Shown piece by piece: positions 8,889-17,618 of a stretch of 64,000 nucleotides of DNA (its first letter is position 1; each line of letters starts with the position of its first letter). The notes beneath the pieces are model-generated. The model worked only from the letters and a program-made list of their open reading frames with translations, ran no database searches and was not told the origin of the DNA. Source of the DNA: Shewanella aestuarii (GTDB lineage Bacteria > Pseudomonadota > Gammaproteobacteria > Enterobacterales > Shewanellaceae). The stretch lies in the NCBI RefSeq assembly GCF_014647215.1, contig NZ_BMOT01000003.1:267202-331201 (forward strand). The letters are read 5' to 3'. The translations under genes were made by a program, and so were the position numbers.

Positions 8889-9386
8889 TTATCCGTTCAG
8901 TCTGCCTTTTTTCATCACCCGAGACTGCTCAACTTTCCATTCTCTTTCTTTAGTGTCTTCACGTTTATCGTGATCTTTCTTACCCTTACCTAAACCAATT
9001 TCTACTTTTACCCACGCACCTTTGCGCCAGTACATAGAAAGTGGGATTAAGGTATATCCTTGGCGTTCAATGAGTCCTGCAAGCTTATCGATTTCGCTTC
9101 GCTTTAGAAGTAACTTTTTGGTTCTGATTGGGTCACATACCACATGTGTTGAAGCAGTGTTTAATGGCTGAATAGTACAACCGTGCATAAATGCTTCATC
9201 GTTTTTGATATAAACATAACAATCCGATAAGTTAACTTTACCCATACGGATGGATTTAACTTCCCATCCCATTAACTCTAAACCCGCTTCGATTTTGTCT
9301 TCAATACGGTATTCAAAAGTGGCACGTTTATTACGTGCGATGGTTGCTGAGGGATTTTTTCCCGATTTTGAATTCTTTTTTACCAT
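8889..9386 (-). CDS. smpB: SsrA-binding protein SmpB
   Basis: A 165-residue protein that binds the tRNA-like half of tmRNA and delivers it to stalled ribosomes. Recognisable segments: [60 protein letters not shown], and the basic C-terminal tail ([18 protein letters not shown]) that enters the mRNA channel. The ATG at 9386 gives the usual length. It lies just upstream of ssrA on the same strand and is divergent from ratA, the standard order in gammaproteobacteria. Confidence 0.97.
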   Translation of the reverse strand: MVKKNSKSGKNPSATIARNKRATFEYRIEDKIEAGLELMGWEVKSIRMGKVNLSDCYVYIKNDEAFMHGCTIQPLNTASTHVVCDPIRTKKLLLKRSEIDKLAGLIERQGYTLIPLSMYWRKGAWVKVEIGLGKGKKDHDKREDTKEREWKVEQSRVMKKGRLNG

Positions 9387-9602
9387 GCTTTTTTACCATC
9401 TAGGCGTTATATCGCCTGCAATTTGCCCATTTGAAAAGCGCTGTTTATAGGGCTTACCTTTAACAGATATGGGGGAGAGTATTAATAATTCAACGATTAT
9501 ACCTAATTTATTGGTTTGTGTACGTCTATGTTGTGCCGCAACAGATGCCTTTTTTATTTATCGTGATAAAATCCAATCATTATGTCGTAAAAGTGAGTAC
9601 GA

Positions 9603-10040
9603 ATGCCTAAAATTTCCAAAAGTGTATTGGTACGCTTTAGTGCCATGCAAATGTATGAATTAGTTAACGATGTAGAATCTTATCACGCCTTCCTACCTGG
9701 GTGCGTAGGTGGGAAAGTTCTTGAATTTGATGGAAAAACCATGGTTGCATCGGTTGATGTTAGCAAGGCTGGCATCAAAAAGACTTTTACCACGCGTAAT
9801 CAAGTAGAAGTGGGTAAACGTATTGCTTTAGCATTAGAAAATGGGCCTTTTAAACGTTTGAATGGTTTATGGGTATTTACCGAATTGACAGATGATGCCT
9901 GTAAAGTTGAGTTTGATTTAGATTTTGAGTTTTCTAACCCACTTTCTGATTTGGCTTTTGGGCGCGTATTTAAACAATTGATGTCGTCTATGGTGACGGC
10001 ATTCACAGATCGAGCAAAGGTGATTTATCATGACAATTGA
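9603..10040 (+). CDS. ratA: RatA / COQ10-like START-domain protein
   Basis: A 145-residue single-domain START/polyketide-cyclase protein: MPKISKSVLVRFSAMQMYEL, VNDVESYHAFLPGCVGGKVL, and GPFKRLNGLWVFTEL are typical of RatA/COQ10. In E. coli RatA was described as inhibiting 70S assembly; the eukaryotic homologue COQ10 binds ubiquinone, and a quinone-chaperone role is the alternative. It overlaps rnfH by 11 bp, so the two are probably translationally coupled, and is divergent from smpB. Confidence 0.93.
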   Translation: MPKISKSVLVRFSAMQMYELVNDVESYHAFLPGCVGGKVLEFDGKTMVASVDVSKAGIKKTFTTRNQVEVGKRIALALENGPFKRLNGLWVFTELTDDACKVEFDLDFEFSNPLSDLAFGRVFKQLMSSMVTAFTDRAKVIYHDN

Positions 10041-10365
10041 ACAAGAGCCTTTTGCCGTTGATGTTATTTATGCTTTACCTAAGCAGCAAAAAATAATTAC
10101 CGTGATGGTCAAGCCAGGTTGTACCTTTATTGAAGCGGTTAAGCAAAGTGATATATGTGCTTTTTTTCCACAGATTGATTTAGCAACGGTTAAGCTGGGT
10201 GTATTCAGCCGACAAGCTAAGCACGATGAAGTGCTCGTGCCTGGACAAAGAGTCGAAATTTATCGCCCGCTGATCGCCGATCCTAAAGATGTGCGCCGTA
10301 AACGAGCTGAAAAAGCTAAGGATGAAGGGCGAATTAATAAAATTACTGGGGCAAAACTTAGTTAA
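10030..10365 (+). CDS. rnfH: RnfH-family ubiquitin-like protein (RatB)
   Basis: A 111-residue beta-grasp protein. Start ATG 10030 is inside the end of ratA. The segments FAVDVIYALPKQQKIITVMV, GCTFIEAVKQSDICAFFPQI and RVEIYRPLIADPKDVRRKRA match RnfH; the arginine-lysine-rich tail (DVRRKRAEKAK) is also a family trait. Function is not settled; once proposed as the partner of RatA, or linked by name to the Rnf complex. A bidirectional terminator follows at 10541-10570. Confidence 0.93.
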   Translation: MTIEQEPFAVDVIYALPKQQKIITVMVKPGCTFIEAVKQSDICAFFPQIDLATVKLGVFSRQAKHDEVLVPGQRVEIYRPLIADPKDVRRKRAEKAKDEGRINKITGAKLS

Positions 10366-10540
10366 TGTAGCTTAATTGGGTTAAGTTTTATTTTTAATGG
10401 TAATTGCTGTTTCAGTAAAACCATTTTTTATTTTAGTAATGGTTATTTGCGCTTTATCGTATGTTGTCACCGAATCTGTTTTGTACAGCTTGTGTAACTA
10501 GTAAGCAAGATGGGTTAGGTATTCGCATTTTCTACTTCTA

Positions 10541-10570
10541 AAAAAGCAGAGCGTATCGCTCTGCTTTTTT
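10541..10570. terminator. Bidirectional terminator between rnfH and bamE
   Basis: AAAAAGCAGAGCG-TAT-CGCTCTGCTTTTTT: an 8-bp GC-rich stem flanked by A and T runs, so it can terminate both convergent genes. Confidence 0.88.
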
Positions 10571-10600
10571 ATTGGCTGCAGAGTTAAGTTAACTATTAGG

Positions 10601-11086
10601 CTAATCAACGTTAGAGGTGTTTAATCCACGCTTCTCTTCAACAAGTGGCTTTGAATCAGGACGAGATTCAGGAATGAGAGGTTCATTTTCTGGCTCATTA
10701 ATCGATGGCAACTTACTTTCATTCAATGGCGTATTAAAATCAGCACTGAGGTCATAATCTCCTTCAACACGGCTAATTTTGCCATCAATAAAGTGGATCA
10801 CTAACTCTTTGTGGATGATGCTTGCATCACGGCCACTTTTAAAATGATACACGTAATACCAAGTATCATCGGCAAAGCTATCACGTAAAACGGGACGACC
10901 TAAAATATATTCAGCTTGTTCTTTGGTCATATCGACACGTAATTTATCGACCTGCTGTGACTCCATATAGTTGCCTTGTGGAACATCAGGCTTATAAATT
11001 AGCCAATCGAATACACCACAACCACTTAAAGAGATAGATAATGCTACTGCGCTTAACAGAGTAAGACTTTGTTTTTTGTTAATCAT
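10601..11086 (-). CDS. bamE: Outer membrane protein assembly factor BamE (lipoprotein)
   Basis: A 161-residue lipoprotein of the BAM complex, which inserts beta-barrel proteins in the outer membrane. Signal peptide MINKKQSLTLLSAVALSISL ends in a lipobox LSGC. The mature part has the SmpA/BamE signatures VDKLRVDMTKEQAEYILGRP and DDTWYYVYHF. The C-terminal extension (about residues 110-161, rich in E, P and S) is longer than in E. coli BamE. I use the ATG at 11086; an upstream in-frame ATG at 11128 would put 14 residues ahead of the signal peptide. Confidence 0.93.
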   Translation of the reverse strand: MINKKQSLTLLSAVALSISLSGCGVFDWLIYKPDVPQGNYMESQQVDKLRVDMTKEQAEYILGRPVLRDSFADDTWYYVYHFKSGRDASIIHKELVIHFIDGKISRVEGDYDLSADFNTPLNESKLPSINEPENEPLIPESRPDSKPLVEEKRGLNTSNVD

Positions 11087-11343
11087 TGTCTGTGCTACTT
11101 CCCAAATTCTGTCGGCCATCATACCCAAGCAAGCCCTATCCTGACAAGGGGGGATATGATTTGCAGGTCATTTGATTCATTTTATGGATATAAGTTCATA
11201 GCTTTTAATAGGGGTTTAGTCATAAAAGCATTGCAATAATTGCTGAATAACATTTAATTTGTCATTCAATACAATGTAAAGTAAATGTTATTGGGTTCTA
11301 TGCAACGGTATTGTTAATTATAAAAACAGAAATGAGTTGTTCA

Positions 11344-12198
11344 ATGCAAAATGCCACAAAGATAAAAGATGTTTTCCCATCAGAGCAGGATAGTACTTCG
11401 GTTAAACTCCCAGGACGTTTAATTTGTGTGGGTACAGGTATCCAGTTGGGGCAAATAAGCGTTTTAAGTCAGAGCTATATTGAAATCGCTGATGTGGTGT
11501 TTTCTTTAGTCACTGATGGTTTTGCACAGAGATGGCTAGCCTCACTTAATGACAACGTGCAGTCTTTGCAACCATTTTATGCAAAAGTCGGTGAGCTTAA
11601 AAATCGTCGTGAAACTTATAAACAGATGGTTGATGAAATTTTAACTCAAGTTCGTCATGGAAAATTAGTTGTGTGTGCCTTTTATGGGCATCCGGGAGTA
11701 TTTGCCAGTGTTGGGCATCGCGCGATAAAATTGGCCCGTGATGAGGGGTTTGAAACCAAGATGTTACCTGGTATTTCAGCTGAAGCGAGTTTATGGGCCG
11801 ATTTAGGGATAGATCCCGCAAGTGTGGGGCATCAGAGTTTTGAGGCAACGCAGTTTTTGCTTTATAACCATTTCCCTAATACTCGCTCTCATTTACTATT
11901 ATGGCAGATTGCCTTAGCGGGTGAGCATACGTTAACCCATTTATCGACTACCCAAGAAAAGCTTGAGATACTTGTAGCGCATTTAAATCAATGGTATTCC
12001 TTAGAGCACTCTGTAATTGTGTATGAAGCGGCGACTTTGCCTTTTCAGCAACCAAGAATAGAATCGATTACCTTAGCTCAATTACCTTATATACAGCTTA
12101 ATGCCATTAGCACCTTGATGATACCGCCAGCTGAGGCATTATCATTGAATCATCAAATACTGGCACAATTAGGGATTACTGAGGCTAATATAGGTTAG
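11344..12198 (+). CDS. sonM: Split borosin alpha-N-methyltransferase (SonM-like)
   Basis: A 284-residue tetrapyrrole-methylase-fold enzyme. Key segments are the N-terminal GRLICVGTGIQLGQISVLSQ, the Tyr/Arg-rich helix FYAKVGELKNRRETYKQMV, the YGHPGVFASVGH loop that binds S-adenosylmethionine, and LPGISAEASLWADLGIDP. Borosin enzymes of this fold methylate backbone amide nitrogens of a peptide iteratively. The sequence follows my memory of Shewanella oneidensis SonM closely and unlike fungal OphMA carries no fused precursor. The precursor is the next gene, 29 bp downstream. Relative to SonM there is an N-terminal extension of about 25 residues. Start is uncertain between ATG 11332 and ATG 11344; neither has a strong ribosome-binding site. 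A general tetrapyrrole methylase is unlikely given the partner. Confidence 0.88.
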   Translation: MQNATKIKDVFPSEQDSTSVKLPGRLICVGTGIQLGQISVLSQSYIEIADVVFSLVTDGFAQRWLASLNDNVQSLQPFYAKVGELKNRRETYKQMVDEILTQVRHGKLVVCAFYGHPGVFASVGHRAIKLARDEGFETKMLPGISAEASLWADLGIDPASVGHQSFEATQFLLYNHFPNTRSHLLLWQIALAGEHTLTHLSTTQEKLEILVAHLNQWYSLEHSVIVYEAATLPFQQPRIESITLAQLPYIQLNAISTLMIPPAEALSLNHQILAQLGITEANIG

Positions 12199-12227
12199 TA
12201 GTAAGCCTTAATTTATAGGATAACATG

Positions 12228-12440
12228 ATGTCACAATTACAACATTTTGCTCAATTGCTCTCAACTGATGCCGCATTATTAGAAGCTTATAAAGCTGATC
12301 CTAAAGGGGTTATGCTTGCAAATGGGTTAACTAACCAAGAAATTGAATTGGTTTTATCGGGTGATATTGATGGCTTAAAAGCACTATTAGGTGACAGCTT
12401 AATGCAGGCTTATATCGTTATTGCGACGCCTACAGAGTAA
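12228..12440 (+). CDS. sonA: Borosin precursor peptide (SonA-like)
   Basis: A 70-residue peptide. Residues 1-55 form the helical borosin-binding (LigA-like) domain: MSQLQHFAQLLSTDAALLEA, YKADPKGVMLANGLTNQEIE, then SGDIDGLKALLGDS. The C-terminal tail AYIVIATPTE is the likely core. Aligned without gaps to SonA as I remember it, the two methylated positions of SonA (63 and 65) correspond to Ile63 and Ile65 here. ATG 12228 was preferred over ATG 12225 because the AGGA at 12217-12220 is then seven bases away and the alignment is exact. It lies between the methyltransferase and a diguanylate cyclase. The family is clear; the methylated residues and the final product are inference. Confidence 0.87.
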   Translation: MSQLQHFAQLLSTDAALLEAYKADPKGVMLANGLTNQEIELVLSGDIDGLKALLGDSLMQAYIVIATPTE

Positions 12441-12443
12441 TAA

Positions 12444-14186
12444 ATGATCTTCAAAAGGTTTATTTACTGTTTTTTGATGCAATTGGTTTTTGCCAGTGGT
12501 GTTTTCGCGTCTCAAAATTTTGATGAAGACTTGGCTAAAGTCGATAAATTATTACAAACGGATTTACCTCAAGCAGAAATAATGTTTGCAGAGTTAGAAC
12601 ATTCATTACCTCAACTTACTAGTTCACAATTAGCTACGTACCATACTTTATACAGTATCAAATACTTATATTTATCCGAGTTAGATAAAGCGAATAGCTC
12701 ACTTGAGCTAGCTTTGTCATTTGATCCTTCTGAAGAGTTATTGACGCGTATATATCTTTATAAAGTCACCATATATTTAATGCAACGAAACTATCAAGCG
12801 GCTTTTTCTATGCTAGAGATAAACTTGTCTAGAATAAAAAACTATCAGGATACCAGTTTAAAAGTGGCTTCTTATGTTCGTTTGCTGAATATTTTTTTAG
12901 ATTTAAATGCATATGACGAAATGCGAGATACTGCCAGTTTAGTGCTTAATCTCAATCAAGGTAAAAACACTAAGGATGAATGTTACGCAAAATTATATTT
13001 GGCTGTGGCCACTTTGAGGCTAGCGCAATATCAACAAGCAAACAATTTGTTTAAAGAGTCACAAATTTATTGTGAAACTAATGAACAGCCCTTGATCGGC
13101 ACTATGTCAATTAAGGGCCAGGCAGAGAGTTATTTCGAATTAGGTCAATTAGCCATTGCCAAACCTATGTTTGAAACTGCATTAACAGGTTATCAAAAAT
13201 TTCGTTTTCAACCTGAAATCAATGATGTGAAATCCTATTTGAGTAAAATTTATTTTTATCAACAGGATTACGCCAAAGCCGCTGAATATGCGGATGAACT
13301 CAGCAAACTGAATGAAGACAAAGTAAACCAGCATGTAAAGAAGCGAGCTAATGAGGTTTTAGCCATGTTGGCGAACAAAGATGGGGATTATGCAAAAGCC
13401 TATCAGTATCAACAGATAGCTCATACGTTAGATTTGCAAGACTTAAACGATAAAACCAACAAACAAAACGCTTACCAGATGGCACGCTTTAATAATGCTG
13501 AAGCCAACAGAGAAAATAAAAGTCTGCAGCAAGAGCGAATGTTAATGATGCAGCAAAAAGACCTTATGCTAAAAGAGAAAAGCTCATCAATGATGTTTTC
13601 AACATTGCTTTTTGGCGTGTGTGTTGGTTTGTTGTTGTTACTATTAACCGCTTGGTTACAGCGAAACCAATTTAGGCGACAAGCTCAGCGAGATGGGTTA
13701 ACGGGGATTTATAACCGCCAAACAGGTCAAGATTTAGCTGAAGATGAGCTTGTACAAGTTCAGGCTAATCACAACCAGTTCTCAGTGATGATTTTAGATT
13801 TAGACTTATTTAAATCAATTAATGATCGTTTTGGCCATGCAACAGGGGATTGGACACTGAAAAAAGTAACCCATGTTATACAAGATATTATTCGACCAAC
13901 GGATATTTTTTGTCGAATGGGTGGCGAAGAGTTTGTGTTGTATCTACCCAATACCGATGAGCAGACTGCATCTGTATTGGCAGAAAGTATTCGTTCTGAA
14001 ATAGAGAGCATTAACACCAAGTACTCGGGACATAATTTTTCAATTAGCATTAGTATTGGTATCAGCTCACTTGATGAAGATGATTTAAGTCTTGATCCAC
14101 TTTTAAGTCGCGCGGATATCGCGTTATATGAGAGTAAACGTCAAGGTCGAAATAAAGTCCTTATTTATCAACCTGCCTTTGCATAA
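12444..14186 (+). CDS. TPR-containing membrane diguanylate cyclase in the borosin operon
   Basis: A 580-residue protein: signal peptide (FIYCFLMQLVFASGVFAS), a periplasmic array of TPR-like helices over residues 25-340, a coiled segment (EANRENKSLQQERMLMMQQK), one membrane segment (about 385-405) and a GGDEF domain. The active site GGEEF is at 493-497 and an RxxD inhibitory site (RPTD, 484-487) lies five residues before it, so it should be an active, product-inhibited cyclase making c-di-GMP from GTP. The start codon lies three bases after the sonA stop with little room for its own ribosome-binding site, which suggests translational coupling to the borosin genes. What its periplasmic domain senses is unknown. 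Confidence 0.92.
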   Translation: MIFKRFIYCFLMQLVFASGVFASQNFDEDLAKVDKLLQTDLPQAEIMFAELEHSLPQLTSSQLATYHTLYSIKYLYLSELDKANSSLELALSFDPSEELLTRIYLYKVTIYLMQRNYQAAFSMLEINLSRIKNYQDTSLKVASYVRLLNIFLDLNAYDEMRDTASLVLNLNQGKNTKDECYAKLYLAVATLRLAQYQQANNLFKESQIYCETNEQPLIGTMSIKGQAESYFELGQLAIAKPMFETALTGYQKFRFQPEINDVKSYLSKIYFYQQDYAKAAEYADELSKLNEDKVNQHVKKRANEVLAMLANKDGDYAKAYQYQQIAHTLDLQDLNDKTNKQNAYQMARFNNAEANRENKSLQQERMLMMQQKDLMLKEKSSSMMFSTLLFGVCVGLLLLLLTAWLQRNQFRRQAQRDGLTGIYNRQTGQDLAEDELVQVQANHNQFSVMILDLDLFKSINDRFGHATGDWTLKKVTHVIQDIIRPTDIFCRMGGEEFVLYLPNTDEQTASVLAESIRSEIESINTKYSGHNFSISISIGISSLDEDDLSLDPLLSRADIALYESKRQGRNKVLIYQPAFA

Positions 14187-14736
14187 GCCCGGTTTCGTTT
14201 TGAAAATGTATGACATTACTTCTACTGCTTTATCCACTTCATTCAAATACCTGAGATTTACCCGTCATTGATGGCAAATGCTGTCACTTGATGTTTCCCA
14301 AATCTCTACCTTCCCTTTATTTGTATATCTAAAATTTAACTTAGGTTACCAAATGGATAAGTGGTATTTATATTTTAAATTCAATTGCTTAATGTTGAAT
14401 TCTGGCTTTTTTGATAATAAGGCGAGTTGGCTTTTCCATTTCACGTTTAATGTAAGCCATTTTGTGTAAGGCAAAACACCACTAGCGTTGCCAAGTGGCC
14501 TTGTTAGGCATTTTTTATTTCGATTTGAAGTTGTTCAACTCCAGTTCGATTTAGTTCTTCCCTCAGTCAATTGCTGATAACTCATAGTGATATTCTTTTT
14601 CTTTGGCGAGATAAAGCCTACCACTTTCAGCAGTTGGCTTCTTCTATGCTTCAATTAAGAGTGTCGCAGTGATTATCTGAATTCGGGTTTTATTGTTAAT
14701 AATAATCACTAAGAGGTCATTTTAAGTCTGCTTAGT

Positions 14737-14931
14737 TTATGGATCAATCATCTTGCAACGGCATACATAACGGCCGTCATTGGTAAACTTGAATACATCA
14801 CAGATGACAAGACGCATTTGCATGGCAATAGCCGTTGAGCCGTAATCAGGTTGAATACTGTTAGTGTAACGGTAACGTTTTTGAGCCGCATAGATTATCC
14901 CGTGTAATGGATAGTTACCTCCAACATGCAA
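14737..14931 (-). CDS. Possible small protein or gene remnant, unrecognised
   Basis: A 64-codon frame with a TTG start, containing AAQKRYRYTNSIQPDYGSTA and RLVICDVFKFTNDGRYVCRC. Codon choice looks coding-like (mixed third positions, cysteine and tyrosine rich) in contrast to the surrounding AT-rich sequence, but there is no ATG and no clear ribosome-binding site. It may be the fragment of a decayed gene. I recognise no family. Confidence 0.25.
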   Translation of the reverse strand: MHVGGNYPLHGIIYAAQKRYRYTNSIQPDYGSTAIAMQMRLVICDVFKFTNDGRYVCRCKMIDP

Positions 14932-15260
14932 TTCGCTGTGTAGTATTTATGATTGGCGAATAGCTTTTTGCGTTGTTTGATGTATATCACTGAGCTTTTA
15001 GGTGGATATAAAAATGTAAAAAGTTGCGTTAAAGCCTGATTTTAAATCGTTCCTAATTTAGATAACTACGGCTTCAATGTGCAATAAATGATTGTTTAAG
15101 CCTTTTTTACCCGCCAAATGCAAATAAATCATTAAAAATGCAAATAAATTAATTTTTTTTTCATAAATACCACTCTTAATTAGATTGATGATCTGATAAC
15201 GCGCATCTGAATTTAACTCAAACTATCAATGCTAAATGCTACCTTTACGTAAACGTCAAG

Positions 15261-15278
15261 TTAAAACGGTCGTTTGAA
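15261..15278. promoter_or_regulatory. Candidate PsrA-type operator upstream of aceB
   Basis: TTAAAACGGTCGTTTGAA is an imperfect 18-bp palindrome with the core AAAC-N4-GTTT (15264-15275). The same core is found upstream of fadI. PsrA-type TetR regulators of fatty-acid genes bind sites of this kind and in Shewanella are reported to cover fad and glyoxylate-shunt genes. The distance to the aceB start (about 590 bp) is long and lowers confidence. Confidence 0.4.
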
Positions 15279-15868
15279 GTTGGGTTTTGTTTTAAAATTG
15301 TTAATTTATTGTATTTAAAGAGAAATAATACATTACCTCAAGGGGAGTTCAAAACAGGATTAATTCATCATAAATATGAAACTCGACTAAAGTTGTGTAA
15401 TGTTAAGTTTTCGAATTGTAATTAAATTACGTTTGTTAGTTTCATTGGTTTTGCGTGGTAATAAGGTAAGACCTTTTAATTTTACAATGTGAATTTCACA
15501 AGGTTAAGTTTTTAAATTGTGTTTTATATTAATTGTTTATGTATATTTTATTGCCTTGGTATTACCATTTTTAAAGGGTGTTTTTAAGCGTATTTTGACC
15601 TGATTGGTAAGTTTTGGACTGTTGCAAATACAACTGTTTTTGCGTAGTTTTTAATGCGAAACGAACATTTGATGTTTGATCAAGCGTGAGAGTTAAGTAG
15701 AAGTGGTTAGATAGATAGCTTGGATTCATTTGCAGTATGTTAAGCAAGCAACTTTAAATATTCTGAGTCTTTTATCTGTAATGCTTAACTTTCGTTTTTA
15801 AACGCTTACGAGTGAATATGATCAACACAATGCATAAACAATGAAGGTCGCACCAAGGGAGTCAGGTT

Positions 15869-17524
15869 ATGACGGCAGAGCAATTAGTAGCACAGTACAG
15901 TAAGACAACATCTGAACAGTCAACTTCTGTAAGCACTTCAGATTTAGTCATTGTAGGCCCTGCAATAGCAGGACAAGACGAAGTGTTTAATTCTGGCGCG
16001 ATAGCATTACTTGACAGTTTATGTAGCCGTTTTGCCGCAGAAGTACCACAGTTACTTGAAAAACGTAAGCAAAAACAAGCTCGTATTGATGGTGGCGAAT
16101 TACCAGACTTTTTACCCGAAACCCGTGCTATTCGTGACGGTGATTGGTCTATTCGCGGCATACCCCAAGATTTAACTGATCGTCGTGTTGAAATTACCGG
16201 TCCAGTTGATCGCAAGATGATCATTAACGCGTTAAATGCCAACGTTAAAGTGTTTATGGCAGATTTTGAAGATTCATTGGCTCCAAGCTGGCAAAAAGTG
16301 GTTGAGGGTCAAATCAACTTACGTGATGCGGTTCGTGGTGATATTGAGTTCACAGCGCCAGAAACGGGCAAGCAGTATAAGTTGAATCCTGATCCTGCTG
16401 TGTTAATTGCTCGCGTTCGTGGTCTGCATTTAAAAGAAAAGCACGTTGAATACAGAGGCCAGGCTATCCCAGGTGGTTTGATGGATTTCGCGCTGTATTT
16501 TTACCATAACTACCACCAGTTATTGGCTAAAAATTCAGGCCCATATTTTTATATTCCTAAACTTGAAAGTCATATTGAAGCACGTTGGTGGGCAAAGGTT
16601 TTTGCTTTTGTTGAAGAACGTTTTTGCTTAAAGCCTGGCACGATTAAATGTACTTGTTTAATTGAGACATTGCCTGCCGTATTTGAAATGGACGAAATTT
16701 TATATGAGCTACGTTCAAATATCGTGGCACTGAATTGCGGACGTTGGGATTACATTTTCAGTTATATCAAAACGCTTAAACGCCATGCTGATAGAGTATT
16801 ACCGGATCGTCAAGCGGTAACAATGGACACTAAGTTTTTAAGTGCTTACTCACGTTTATTAATTAAAACCTGTCACAAGCGCGGTGCATTAGCTATGGGA
16901 GGAATGGCGGCATTCATTCCGGCTAAAGACGAAGCAACTAATTTACAAGTGTTAACCAAGGTTCGCGGTGATAAAGAACTTGAAGCACGAAATGGCCACG
17001 ACGGCACTTGGGTTGCTCATCCAGGGCTTGCGGATACCGCAATGGCTATTTTCAACGATTATATTGGCGGTGATCGAACCAACCAATTGCATATCACTCG
17101 CGACGTTGATGCGCCCATTTTAGCTTCAGAGCTGCTTATGCCATGCGATGGTGAGCGAACAGAATCTGGTATGCGTTTGAATATTCGCATTGCGGTTCAA
17201 TACATTGAAGCGTGGATCCAGGGTAACGGTTGTGTGCCGATTTACGGCCTAATGGAAGATGCCGCGACAGCTGAAATATCGCGTACTTCAATCTGGCAGT
17301 GGATCCAACACGGTAAAACCTTATCGAACGACAAATTAGTCACTAAGGATTTGTTCAGAACCATGCTGGCAGAAGAGTTAATTAATGTGCAGCAAGAGTT
17401 AGGCGATGTGCGTTACGAATCAGGTCAGTTTGCTAAAGCGGCAGAGTTACTTGAACAAATTACCACATCAGATGAATTGGTAGATTTTTTAACACTACCT
17501 GGCTACGAGCTTTTAACCGCTTAA
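15869..17524 (+). CDS. aceB: Malate synthase A
   Basis: A 551-residue enzyme condensing glyoxylate with acetyl-CoA to malate in the glyoxylate shunt. The malate synthase A blocks are present: RDGDWSIRGIPQDLTDRRVE, ITGPVDRKMIINALNANVKV, FMADFEDSLAPSW, CLIETLPAVFEMDEILYELR (catalytic-site glutamate region), and GMAAFIPAKD, MEDAATAEISR near the end. Length equals the usual MSA form. ATG 15869 follows AAGGGAG at 15854-15860. It is followed by aceA after 94 bp, same strand, forming the shunt operon. There is no aceK nearby, unlike E. coli. Regulation by a fatty-acid regulator is plausible from the upstream palindrome. Confidence 0.97.
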   Translation: MTAEQLVAQYSKTTSEQSTSVSTSDLVIVGPAIAGQDEVFNSGAIALLDSLCSRFAAEVPQLLEKRKQKQARIDGGELPDFLPETRAIRDGDWSIRGIPQDLTDRRVEITGPVDRKMIINALNANVKVFMADFEDSLAPSWQKVVEGQINLRDAVRGDIEFTAPETGKQYKLNPDPAVLIARVRGLHLKEKHVEYRGQAIPGGLMDFALYFYHNYHQLLAKNSGPYFYIPKLESHIEARWWAKVFAFVEERFCLKPGTIKCTCLIETLPAVFEMDEILYELRSNIVALNCGRWDYIFSYIKTLKRHADRVLPDRQAVTMDTKFLSAYSRLLIKTCHKRGALAMGGMAAFIPAKDEATNLQVLTKVRGDKELEARNGHDGTWVAHPGLADTAMAIFNDYIGGDRTNQLHITRDVDAPILASELLMPCDGERTESGMRLNIRIAVQYIEAWIQGNGCVPIYGLMEDAATAEISRTSIWQWIQHGKTLSNDKLVTKDLFRTMLAEELINVQQELGDVRYESGQFAKAAELLEQITTSDELVDFLTLPGYELLTA

Positions 17525-17618
17525 TAGCAAACACTATTTTATTCATTATTAGAATCTCACGTGCTGTATTGTGCAGCCGTGTTAACTGACTAGCAGTCAA
17601 ACAGGAAGGAGTCACATT

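Larger units (their letters stand above)
14187..15868. other. Gene-poor AT-rich region upstream of aceB
   Basis: About 1.7 kb with one weak candidate gene (14737-14931, minus). The part at 15100-15868 is strongly AT-rich with many runs of A and T and no credible frame; it must include the aceB promoter. Two inverted repeats stand out: TTAAAACGGTCGTTTGAA at 15261-15278 and AACAT-TTG-ATGTT at 15664-15676. A weak hairpin followed by TTTTTT near 14490-14517 may end the borosin operon. I see no tRNA, insertion sequence or other RNA gene. Confidence 0.5.

Noticed and set aside
14278..14469. 63-codon frame after the TPR-GGDEF gene
   Set aside because: Composition is hydrophobic low-complexity typical of AT-rich non-coding DNA, no ribosome-binding site.
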